From the NCBI GenBank assembly GCA_022264855.1, contig JABYQU010000005.1, positions 1,116,001 to 1,180,000 on the forward strand: a DNA stretch of 64,000 nt, read 5' to 3'. Below, in pieces: positions 22,803 through 33,654 of this stretch (its first letter is position 1; each line of letters starts with the position of its first letter). A model generated the notes under the pieces. The model saw nothing but the letters and a program-made list of their open reading frames with translations. It had not been told where the DNA came from and made no database searches. The translations under genes were made by a program, and so were the position numbers. This stretch comes from Lenzites betulinus (Eukaryota > Basidiomycota > Agaricomycetes > Polyporales > Polyporaceae).

Positions 22803-24453
22803 GCGTGCGGCAGCCCTGGCCTGCCAGTACAGGCTCGAGATCCACCCCGTCAACCCGCTCCCGATGCCGACGCCCACAAATACGTCCTGAGGATGTCACT
22901 GTCAGTGACCGATTGATCACGCACCTGCAACCGCGCCGCACAACTTACAAGTCGCGCCACAGTCCAGTATCCATCTCGTCCCGCATCGTCACGGCACGAC
23001 GTGGACGCATGCAAGAAACGACCATAGCAGGTTCCGGGTCCCGCTGCATATGTGCGCCCGGGCACGCGTGGCGGCGTGGCGGCGTGTGCCAGTGTGCGAG
23101 GTGCAACGCGGTCCTGTAGAGCGCCGGGACGCAACCTCGTATAGTTACACTCATGTTTGCCATCGTCGTGACTGGGACGCAGCGGGCTGTCCGTGTCCGC
23201 GGGCGCGGGTCCGGCTCAGGGCGCAAAAGGTCTGGTTCAGACGTGTCTTCAAGTTGGGCGCGTGTGCGCCCCGCGTGTACCTCCGTGCGCCAGGGCACGT
23301 TTGGGCCTTCATGCCCCCGGACCCGTGCTTCGTACACGTGTGCGATGCGGTCCCAGAGAGCACCGGCGCATCTTCGCCCTACCCACCCAAATTTGCTAGT
23401 AGATTCATGCTTCCCATCTTTGCGACTGGGGACGCGAGAGGGAGAGACGGGATTCGGACGTGCAGCCTGGAGCGCGAGTGCCGTCGTTTCCGGAAATGAC
23501 GAAGACGACCGAGGCGAGGACATGGACACCGACGACGACGGGGAGCGCAACGGTCAATACTAATGCGGGCGATGGTCCACGCGAAGAATTCCGGGCTACC
23601 GCGTTGACGGGCGTGTGCCAAGGGCCGGGTGAGATGGTGGTGACGACGGCGCAGGTAAGCATGAGTGGAAGATGGAGGTCGAAGATCGGGTCGTGAAGCT
23701 CGCACTCAGGCTGGCAGAGGACGTTGTACTGCTGCGAGTCGTCACGGCCCCCGTCATGGTCCACGCAGCCTGAGGGAGTACAGCTACTCCAGTGCGCAAA
23801 ACGTCAGCTCCTTGTTTACTGATACAGCCCAACCCTTCACTTTCCGTCCTCTGCCCTCCACCCAGCCCCAAACGACGAAACCGCCACTCACCCGACCCCG
23901 GCCGTCCCGAACCCGAGAGAGTGTGAGAGTGAGTGAGTGAGTGAACGTTTGAACATTCGTCCTGGTGCTGAGTGAGTGGAGTTGTGATCACGATAGATCC
24001 GGTTCTGGCGCTTGCATACATTGTGGAGCTGCCGGTTTCCACCGCCGCTCGTAAGGAGTGTTGTGATCGAACCCCATCTCCGAGGCCGTTCATGTTAAAT
24101 AGTCATGAGCGATCGGTGCTGTTTATGTATCTTTGCGCGAGCGGGGGAACATAGCCAGGGACAGAGGGGGTGTTTGTACCCGTGAAATGCAACAGAGGAT
24201 ATGGTATCGTCGTGAGAGGAGCACGGACTAAGCAGGCTTTTTATTCGCACTCGACAGGCTATCGGGCATCGTACAGCGTGGATACATAGAAAGAAACATC
24301 ATAGCAGATTTCCATTGCAAACTTGCAAGGTTGCCGGGCACACATTTCGCCCTTCAACCTGTGCGTCGGTCGAGTCAGGCTCCAGCATTATGCACGATAC
24401 AGCAATGAACGTACCATGATACGGACTTCGAGGCGCATGCGTCACGGTGGCGA

Positions 24454-26044
24454 CTAGACAACGCACGGCGCGATATACGGGGACTCGGTGCGGCGCCCAA
24501 TGATCGAGGGCGCGGCCTTCTCAGCCGCGCGAGCCTCGACAGCCTTCGCAGGCGCGACGGGGGCCTCGACCATGGTTGTGGCTTGGGAGGAGGACGGGGA
24601 GCCCGGGCGCTCATGCGTCGCCTCGTAAACCTCCTTCATCCAGGCCTGCAGCCTCGCAAGCCACTCGGGGTCCTCATACTCCTCGTCCGAGTCCTCATCT
24701 TCTGGTTGTGTCTCCTCCTCGTAGGCGTCCTCAAAGTCTTCAGGATTATCGACACACGACGCGGAGTCCTCAGGAGCCAGCGATGAAGAGTGTATTCCTG
24801 CACGGCGCGCAAACTGTGCATGTCCTGCACCCTGCCCAAACCCTCCCTGAGAATGGGCACCGTCCTGGGCCGAAGGATTCTGGTCGCTGCCCCCCGCGTC
24901 GCTACCATGTCCGGAGGAGCCCCCGGAACCAAGACTGCTAGAGTCGTTAGGTCCACCAGAAGTAGGCTGAGTATCAGAAAATGCCTTCTTCAGCCAATCG
25001 GGCTTGGAAGCGTTCCATGCTTCGTAGATATCTTTCATCGATTGCAACACAATTAGGGTAATCGCACCCAGCCTTCCGAAGTCTTGCTTAAGCATTGAAT
25101 CCACCAAATGGGGGATCGTGTAGGCACCTGAGAGTTTTCGGCCTGTGTCGTAGATGACGGAGTGATACGGGACGTGGAGGACCATATGCGGTACGGTCTC
25201 GAATGGGTAGTAGTATTGCTCAAATTTCGTGGCTGGGCTGAACTCTGCAACGGGAAAGTCAAGACGCCTGACGGCCCATGATGTCTTCATGGCGGGGAAT
25301 GGCACAAGTTGATACTTGAACTCGAAGGGTTTGTTGTCCTCGGAGTCTGGGTAGAACTAGAACATCGTTGAGTGCACTGAAAACAACACAGCGGTCTGCC
25401 TGTACCTCAAAAGGGTTGCGTCGTGCATTGGGGTACTGCTCTGGTGACCCCATACGAGTGCCAACATAATATTCGCGCATGTTCGCAATAATGTCAAACG
25501 CGCCGTTGCCACAGGGGAGCCAAAACCATCCGTTGTGCGTGTTGTTTTCGGTACGGTCGAAGTACCGATGGAGGGTTACATCGACTGTGTGGGACATGAG
25601 ACCTGCCCTGTCTCGCATGCGTGTAGGGACACTCACGAGGATGGATGTTATCGGGCGCATTTAGATATGTTTTGTCGCACGTGCCAACTCGGAGGTCCCA
25701 AGCCCATTCTAACTTAGCCTGCTGCAGAACATCATTAGCTGGACAACAGAGCAGATATACGAGCCAATCCCTACCTTATCTTCCTGGTGTGCAACTGCAG
25801 CTGGCACGAGGTGTGCGTACTCGATGATAGTGTATCTGTCAGGAGCGTGGGTGACAACGCAGAAGGGGGAATCAGCTTCCGGCTCGATTTCTTTGGCCTT
25901 CTTGTCCACTTTGTTGCGCTCGGCGGTCTGAAGGGACGACTTCTGCTTGCGGCGCGTGGAGGGAGGAGGGTAAGGATCTGCGGACGTCGCGGAACCCTGT
26001 AGTGCTACGCGAAGGAGCTTGTCAGAATTCTTAGATTTAGGCAT
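24454..26044 (-). CDS. HNH-nuclease-like protein, copy A
   Basis: Exons 26044-25775, 25721-25637, 25584-25406 and 25356-24454 (478 codons, phases consistent). The N-terminal half carries an HNH_2-type pattern: CVVTHAP, IIEYAHLVP (first His), LEWAW, DNIHPL (Asn, split by intron 2), and VTLHRYFD (second His and following Asp), then HNGWFWLPC. A conserved middle section (FPAMKTSWAVRRLDFP, YYYPFETVPHMVLHVPYHS) and an acidic, Ser/Asp-rich tail (EDSDEEYEDPEWLARL) follow. HNH proteins of this kind are numerous in mushroom-forming fungi; activity and targets are unknown. The three catalytic-type residues are present, so it may be active. Two paralogues lie at 33.9 and 41.2 kb. Confidence 0.72.
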
Positions 26045-26326
26045 GGTTAGACGACGTCGCCGAGTGCAATGCCACTGGCGGCTTGTAGATCAAGAGTGGG
26101 TGGAGAAAGGGAAGAGGAGACAACGTGTGTATCTGGGATCCGAACGTCCGCGCCTTGGTTGTGTTTATATATGAATGCCCTACCCTACCGCCACAGACCG
26201 ATGATGCATGCGGTCGGCAAAGTGATGACTCGATAGCCACCTGCTCGCGCCGTCAAGTGTCTTCTCATCTCTCTCATCTCAGCTTCTCCGACTCTCGTGC
26301 GCAGACTCACGGGGCCTCGTTGAGTT
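26045..26326. other. Promoter region of HNH copy A
   Basis: Upstream region of HNH-A up to the inverted-repeat element. GTTTATATATGAA at about 26,160 contains a TATA-like stretch on both strands. Confidence 0.4.
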
Positions 26327-26552
26327 GTATACATCAGTTGTTGCAACATTCTAGGTGTAATAAATAGCGGTAGTTGCAACTTCGGCGGTTTAAGGCCAAA
26401 TAGGCGCCGTGTGGCACAGCCACTGACGCGCGAGACGCGGGCGCCTATCTGCAGTTGCAGTCACGGCGAGGTGGGCGTCTATTGTAGTTGCAGCCACGAA
26501 AAGAACACGCAGCCAGCGGAATTGAACACCGGACCTGCTGCAAAAGCCTATA
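26327..26552 (+). repeat. Left terminal inverted repeat
   Basis: Matches the reverse complement of 28745-28970 throughout. On the minus strand it contains GTTCAATTC, a match to the RNA polymerase III B-box consensus. Confidence 0.9.
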
Positions 26553-27128
26553 CACGCCCAAAGTGGGTTGGTGTCCGCAGATATCTCGCGGATCAGGATA
26601 TTTACTTGAGACTGGTGCACTGCATGTTCTAAAGAATTTGCTACGGAAAAATATGTCTCAAATACGAAGTTTTCTTTCCATTTTGTGCTCATTTACTACG
26701 ACCTGAAATATCCACAGGTTTGTACGGAACATATCTGGTACGATCACGTGCCGGACGCGTCGAACCCCAGATAAGGCACAGGGAGGTCTTCGTGACGGGC
26801 ATAATACTCTTGAAGTCGAACCTCCACCATCTCTCCTCCTCCTCCTCGAAGGCCCGTCTTCCCCACACCGCCGCCTCTTACTCATTCTGATGCCTGTAAG
26901 TCACCCTCCTCAGCACTAGCCCATGTAATATGTACTGACTTACTAACTGAACTGCATGCCGACCAACATGCTGCCCTGATCAGTGCGAAAAACGCGCATA
27001 TAGTGAGGTAAAATCATCATTACTGACTTTTGCGACCTCTCAAACTGATGTTAGTACTAACCGATTTCTCGTTTGACTGTGCTTGTTCGGCAACGATTAT
27101 ATTATGACAACCTTCGAGTTCACGAAGT

Positions 27129-27221
27129 CACTGACATCACTAACTTACTAACTTACTAACATCACTGATGTACTAACGTACTGATATTACTAACATCACT
27201 AACATCACTAACATACTAACC
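27129..27221. repeat. ACTAAC-rich imperfect tandem repeat
   Basis: Repeated ACTAAC, ACTTACTAAC and CATCACTAAC units, about a dozen, inside the 2.64 kb element. Confidence 0.8.
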
Positions 27222-28342
27222 CGTGGGCTTCATAAGGTCTAAGTACACCGTATGTACTCATTAGTGGTGTACAGTAGTGTTCAATACATATCTTGTGTCG
27301 GTCGCATATGATAGCTGTGGCTTGTTTGAGTATTATGTAAGCGCCTTCGCGCGAAGAGCGAAGCTACGTCATTTGAAATAGGCGCCTGCTAAAAACATTG
27401 AGGAAAACTAGCGGAAAACGGTATATATTGTGTGCATTTGCTCGGGGTTTGCTGCGGAAGAATCTCAAGAAAACATCCATTATATTCTGACTTTGCTTCA
27501 TATATTTCGGTAGCAAATATCGGGCGACGCCCAGTGGTGCGGAACTTTGAAAAATATTTATCACCAATCGTCGAGTAGATATCGGGTCGCGAATATTACC
27601 ACGAAATTAGACGCAGGCGTCCGCCGACTCTCTCGCAGGTGTCCTGAGGATATCTACAGCTAGACGCCTGTGTCCAGGAGGCAGCAATCCGGGCGCTTGC
27701 CATGCCAGCAACAGCTGAAAATATTGCAGGGTTACACAAATATATCATATGTGGATGGACAAGATACAGCAGGACAGTGATACATAGTATGTTACTCATG
27801 AAAGAAGCATATACAGAGGTGGAAAAGGTGTTCTTTGCACGGAGAGGAGTTGGGATGTCGACGGCGACTAGCGGCGACTACTTACTATGAGGCATGGACG
27901 AGCGACTTACCAAGCTAGATATTCTTCAGTGGAAGCTTGAGGCTGAAGAGCGAACGATGTGGACCAGCAAAGGAGATTAAGTGCAAGTACCATGAGAGAG
28001 AGCGAGGTAAAACAACAAGACACGAAGACATAGGAGAAGAGGAGAGAGAGACAGCATGCAGAACCGTCGATTCCCCAAGTACGAAGCGCCCTCTCAAGCT
28101 CCCACACTTAGGGCGTCTCTGTACTAGATATCTGAGGATTCCGCTCAGAGGTCCGGCGGATATAGCGCCCGTCTCGAGCGAACATCGAGGCAGTTGTCTG
28201 CCGGGTTATTTCTGCTGATTATCCTCACGGTATCGCCAGGTAAATACTCGCATGATATCGGCCTGACGTCCATCAGCCATCCGTTACATATCCCCCGGGC
28301 GTTTCCTTTCGAAACCTCAACCCGACCTCACGGGCAATTGGG

Positions 28343-28748
28343 CGTGTAAGTAAGAGTGATACACATAAACCACTCAGCCACAGAGCTGTACAATCTCAAG
28401 GCTGTCCACGGGACTAGTTCTGATACATTTCCCCAGCTACTAATGGCACCCCCAGTTACTCTTAGTCCTCACGCAGTGCCAAGCTTCAGCAAGATGTCAG
28501 ATTCCAGTGATAGAAATGGACCACTCGGCCACAGAACTGTACACCCTATAGGAGTATATATGGTACTAGTGTCCATCCATTCCTTTGGCTACTAACAGCA
28601 TTATAAGTCCTTATGCAGCATCAAGATCCGGTAAGGACTTGGAGTACCATTAGTAGCTGGGGAAATCCATCAGAACTAGTACTGTTGACAACCCTGACTC
28701 TGTACAGCTCTGTGGCTGAGTGGTTTATGTGTATCACTCTTACTTATA
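28343..28748. repeat. Imperfect 400-base palindrome inside the element
   Basis: TAAGTAAGAGTGATACACAT...CAGAGCTGTAC at 28,345-28,390 is answered by its reverse complement at about 28,700-28,746. A second pair of arms lies inside (GGACTAGTTCTGATACA against TCAGAACTAGTAC). A third, partial copy of the CCACTC-GCCACAG block lies near 28,525. A single strand could fold into a long hairpin directly beside the right terminal repeat. Confidence 0.75.
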
Positions 28749-28970
28749 GGCTTTTGCAGCAGGTCCGGTGTTCAATTCCGCTGGCTGCGTGTTCTTTTCG
28801 TGGCTGCAACTACAATAGACGCCCACCTCGCCGTGACTGCAACTGCAGATAGGCGCCCGCGTCTCGCGCGTCAGTGGCTGTGCCACACGGCGCCTATTTG
28901 GCCTTAAACCGCCGAAGTTGCAACTACCGCTATTTATTACACCTAGAATGTTGCAACAACTGATGTATAC
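28745..28970 (-). repeat. Right terminal inverted repeat
   Basis: Reverse complement of the left repeat, apparently without a mismatch. Its inner border abuts the palindrome. Confidence 0.9.
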
Positions 28971-30081
28971 TCTACCCTCGTTCAGCCCACTAGCACTGCC
29001 CGTGCATGGCCGCACTCAGTGTCAAGCATACGCCACCCTCGCTCAATCCACGCGTAGGCATACACGGCCGCCAGCCACACTAACAGAACCCTCCGCCCAG
29101 AATACATCCCCCGGGCCCTATACTCGCCAGCATCAGCTTCTCGCTCGTATCCCCTTGCCGTTCGTTGTGCACCCATGCGACACGAACCGCGAAGCATTCA
29201 TGGAACCATGATCCGCCCCGGATGTGGTTGCGGCAGCCGGGTGCAGTTGTAGGTGCGAGCTCGGGTGCCTATGCGCTTATGGAAAACGCACAAGCAACAC
29301 ACTCTTCTCTGTGCCTGACATACTCAGTATCAAACACCGTGATTGCTGGGATGTATCAAGATACCGGACTTCGACGGCAGAAAGCGTATAGATGCGATCT
29401 CAATGGTAAGTCTTCTGATCATTTTAGGCGAGGAGGGCGATACTACGGCATTTCAGGACTGCGCCGCGAGCCAGAACGGATGGTTCGCAGACTGCGGATG
29501 CATTTTCCGTCGATGACTCGGACGAGCGTAGCATACGCCGCATATGCCGGCCCTACGGGTCCGCACAGCGAGTGGCCTCTCTTCAAGTTCGAGCCTTTTG
29601 TAGGCGTGATCATCGAGTCAAGCGGCGCGCGGAGGTATGCGAATGCGAACAGTCACACGAGCCTGGAGCATGGGTTGCGTGAGGGTGGGTACTAGTGCAG
29701 TCATCTGCGACGACCACGAGCGTGGAGTGGGTCGAGCCGGAGGTTCACAAGTTACGCGACGTGCATGGGTCGCCGGCCGGGGTGTAGACAGTGGTGGCAA
29801 GCACGAGGACGAGTTGGCGGTCACCACGCGGGAGTATGATGAGCTAGAAGTCGAGAGCCAGCACGGGTTACTTCACCTCGTCTCACTCACACACCTTCGA
29901 AATCGCGACTCGGCCTCGGTAAGTGCCATTTTGAGTGAATAGAACATCGACGTGTTCTGACTATATGCCGCGCTAACTTCTTTCACCGTAGAGCATGACT
30001 ACACCTTTTGCCCTTCCTCGGCACGACACTACGTGCAATACAGTCCTGCCCCGTGCACCTCCCCGCCCGCTTCCGTATGCT
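28971..30081. other. Unassigned region
   Basis: Open frames of 100-180 codons occur (for example plus strand 29,165-29,695), but composition and content give no family. I do not call a gene. Confidence 0.35.
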
Positions 30082-30982
30082 TCCTCCGAAGCCGATTTTT
30101 GAAATTTTGGAGCTCATGTGACGGGACAAGTGCGGGCTCGTCAAGCCGCTGTTCCCCTACATCCGGGGATTCCATCTTTTCGAAGTTAAGTGGCATATGG
30201 TCGATTGAACTGCAGCTCGAGGGCCGTTGCTCATGGGTGTGACTCCTATTCACCCGAATACGGAGGCTTTGATCTCGATGCCACTGACACCGAACACTTA
30301 CAATGGTATGGGGCATGATCTGGGTACACATGTGGGGAGCCTGAGATTCGATCTTCCACGAAGTACTGCAACCGGGACCGGTCAGCTTCAAAGCGCCCTC
30401 ATGCTTCACTAGCGTCTCCCTCGTTTCCGGGCTTGTCGTCCAGGTGCAGTGCTTCCTCGCGGCCCTCGACGCCGGGCGCGTGGAAGCAAGGCGCGAGCGT
30501 GCGGAGATGCCGCGCGTGCGCCATCTGTGCCTGCACTCACGCCCGGCGTGCAGCCGCAGTCCTGGGGCATCACGCCGCCGGGGGGCTATGGGTCGCTCGT
30601 GGACGCCGCACTCCGCCGAAGCCTCCCGGAGGTGGAGAACAACGCACAGGTGGACGCGAAGTGGAAGGAGTACCTCGATATGCTTGGCACACTCTGCGGG
30701 GCGGACCTGGCGGATGTCGAGAGACTGTGCGTCCTGCGCCATTCGTGCTACGACCATGAAGGCTTCCAGCGGCCGGAGCTGTTGTTGGAATGCCCGGGCG
30801 GGCTCCCGAAGCTGCACGAGCTCTCGTTCAATGGCGGGCTGGTCTTGGCGATGGTGCCAACGCCGAGCGAGGAGGTAGGCCTCGTCCCGCTGCTCTACCC
30901 GGGCCTGCATAGGCTGAATATCAAAGTGGACCGCGAACATGCACGCCTGCTGAAATTGGCGGCGCCGCACCTTGTCTGGTAA
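30082..30982 (+). pseudogene. Broken F-box/LRR-like gene
   Basis: The segment starts MLPPKPIFEILELM, resembling an F-box opening, and then hits a stop at 30,118. Later frames resume protein-like sequence. From about 30,557 to the stop at 30,982 one frame is open and protein-like: GSLVDAALRRSLPEVENN, WKEYLDMLGTL, LPKLHELSFNGG and YPGLHRLNIKVD, leucine-spaced as in the LRR part of fungal F-box proteins. At least one frameshift separates it from an upstream similar segment near 30,444. F-box assignment is inference from the layout; the breaks are seen. Confidence 0.5.
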
Positions 30983-33654
30983 TGGGTGATACTGGAAGTA
31001 AAGGAGCTCGGAGAGAGCTTGTAATATTGACCGCACCGCAAACATTTAACATAATATGTCTATAAATGTGTGCCAATTCAAGGAAGTGCCATGGCAGGAG
31101 TACTTGTAGATCAGGAATCTCACATGTTTTGGGCGTCTAGCAGGTATTCAACGGGCGCTTTGAAGCAATTTTGAAGCTGAGTAGTGTGGCGTTGATACTG
31201 GTAAGCAGGTACTGCTCACTCTCACTACCGGTCAAACTAGTATCAAACTATGACACTTGCATCCCTCACACTCCCTGGATAGATAATCCAGGTATGAATC
31301 GAACATTGATTTCACAAACGCGCGTGAGAATTCACAAGCCGTAGACTCACCCTCGCTCACTCACTCACTCACTCCCGAGATACACAGTGGCTCATAGCGA
31401 CGAGGCTCGAACGAGGCGAAGCGAGATCGAAGGAGATACGGTGCGCTTGCTGCGCGTGCGTCATTGCTCGCCAGATCTGGTATCCAAGATGGTCAGTTTG
31501 TCACGGAAAGTGCGCAGACACGGCGCACCGAAAGCACTCGGAACGGGGCATGACAGGAACGCTCGCACTGCAATGCAGCCCCGCCTGAGAGGATCTCGAG
31601 GATGGCCGCGGCGAGGTGCCTGTTGTGGGTGCAGGCCGAGCGAGCGGCGCTGGTACGTAGCTGCGTGGGACACGCCGAACGGGACAGAATGATGGTAGCC
31701 AATTTCGTGCCAAACGGTGCAGCCACGCTAATCCGCGCGCGAGTTTGCGGTACAGACAAGCGCACGGTACGCTCGGGGCGCGGAACACAGCGTCATGCAT
31801 CCCTTCTGCTTTGGCCCAAGACTGAGCATGCTTGACGCAGCATCCGGAGGCGGAGAGCGAGCGAGGAGGGCGCGGTACAGGCGTAGGATCCAGGGCAGCA
31901 CGGCGGGGATCACGGCACCTAGTAGCCCGGAATGGAGTGTGGTATCCAAGGTCGCTCCGAGGGGCAGGCGCTCCGCACGCGAATGGCGCATCGTGCGTCG
32001 CGAATCTGGCGACGGCAGGAGTTGCACGGGTCCTCTTGCAGCGCGAACGGGGCAGATCGTAAAAATGACAGATTCGTCAATGTCCTCTCCGAAAATCGCG
32101 AATCACGCTTGCAGTTTGCGTCCGCCCGCCGCGCCGCCTCGTACGTACACTCGCATACGCTCCCTACATACGCATACTGACTTTTGTAACCGTCCGCGCA
32201 GAAGTGAGTTGCGCCGGCCATGTGCAAAGACCCGCCCGTGCCGCACCCGCCTGGCACTCCGGCGCCTGGGCGCCTCGGTGCTGAAATCGACCAAGAATCG
32301 CGACTCGCGGCCGCACCACGCATACCCCCGCTCTGAGTCTCGGCACACACGCTCTCGTGCACCGTCGGCACCAGCCCGTGACGGCGCGGGGGAATCGGAT
32401 ACGAAACGCGGCGGCGACAGGCTGTGGGGCCACCATGAAGACAAGCACCAAGAGATGCACGCCCACGCCCACGCACGCATCCAGACCGCCCCATTTGTAC
32501 CGCAAATGCGTGCTGAGGCACCCGAGCGACGGCCGATACGCAGTGGCCCACCGCGCGAAGCACGCGTCTGGCAGCCACACAAGGCCGCCTCCCCGTCGCG
32601 TCCCCGGCCGTCCGAGTCTCCAAGATCTACATAGGTAGCTACGGGGTCAAGATATGGCGTCCGATGCGCACCACACTGCCCTCGCCGTCCTCTCCCCGCA
32701 CAAGCCGCGCGCGCGCCGCCCTCCTTCTGCGTCGATCGACGGCCGCGGACGGTGACGGATGTGCGGCGGTACCGCGGGATGCGTCGCAGCGCACGGGGAG
32801 CCTCGCGAGGACCCCCGCCAATACGCTGGGAGCTCATGTGCGGGCGCTACCGAAAACGGGCCCTTTGGGCCCGAAACGCTACATGCTGTTCACCGAAAAT
32901 CGGCCTCCGGATGGCCGAGGAAACATCCCGAAAACGGTGCCGGCCGCCGCCGCTATCATCCTCTGTACCACCGAAAAGGAGGGGTGGGCCAGGGGGACCG
33001 GCGCACAGGTACCCGGCTTGGGCCCACCGGGTGGATGTTTGCCGGGGTCTTTTCCGACCCGATTGGGGAGTTGTACCAACCGTCATAGCTGTTTTACCGG
33101 CCTCAAAGCTTCTATTCATTTGTAGTAACATCAGTTAGAAATGTAGTCTGCTTATCACAATCAGTTATGATTCGGGTCACAGAGGTGTCCATTGGAACTA
33201 TGCTCGCAAGTCACACCATATGATACTACTTGCACTTCATGATGCTAGACAACACCAGCAACACTATGGATTCACTTGTCCCTCCTGAAAACCTGCTTGC
33301 ACGCTACAAGCCTAGCACAGACATAACTGTAGCCCAACTCTTCGAGTGGCCAGATTCCCCTCGTCGATCGTCCAACCGGTCTTCTATAACAGACTCGTGA
33401 CCGTGAGGCCGCTGTTGTAATCCGCACACTCGCACCCACTCACACACCTAGCAATACTACAGAAGCCCTACCGCGCTTGCGCTCGCATATGCTGGCCTAC
33501 AGAAGTGGTCGTTGGACGACACACATGAGGGAAGCTTGCTCGAGGCGTAGAGCGCGCGCAATGCGCACCTAAGTAGATGATCAATGTGCCGGAGCACTGG
33601 TGGAATGCTCGGTACACGTTAGTCAGAGGTATCGCGATGTGCGATGTGTAAGAC
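30983..33654. other. Unassigned GC-rich region
   Basis: Long overlapping frames at 31,790-32,840 on both strands look like GC-driven shadows; none resembles a protein I know. A TCAC tetramer tract lies at 31,354-31,373. Nothing else is supported. Confidence 0.35.

Larger units (their letters stand above)
21186..24453. other. Low-complexity region without a supported gene
   Basis: Strongly purine/pyrimidine-skewed around 21,590-21,920, with short tandem repeats at 22,596-22,630 and 22,781-22,802. A minus-strand frame at 23,405-23,764 encodes a Cys-containing segment (LCQPECELHD) and a hydrophobic stretch (LVLTVALPVVVGVHVLASVV). It could be the last exon of a small membrane protein, but I recognise no domain and cannot build the 5' exons. 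Confidence 0.4.
26327..28970. mobile_element. Non-autonomous inverted-repeat element, 2.64 kb
   Basis: Bounded by inverted repeats of about 226 bases that look identical base for base (26327-26552 and 28745-28970). The termini begin GTATACATCAGTTGTTGCAA. A TA or TATA duplication at the ends is possible but cannot be separated from the palindromic GTATAC terminus. The interior is AT-rich with short repeats and no transposase-like reading frame. I infer a non-autonomous DNA transposon, or fold-back-type element, mobilised in trans. Identical arms imply recent insertion or gene conversion. Confidence 0.75.

Noticed and set aside
28700..28790. Functional tRNA gene
   Set aside because: A- and B-box matches are present, but the T-stem does not pair and no acceptor stem can be drawn.
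30029..31045. 338-codon minus-strand frame
   Set aside because: It is antisense to the broken F-box-like gene, with His/Arg-rich composition and no recognisable domain.
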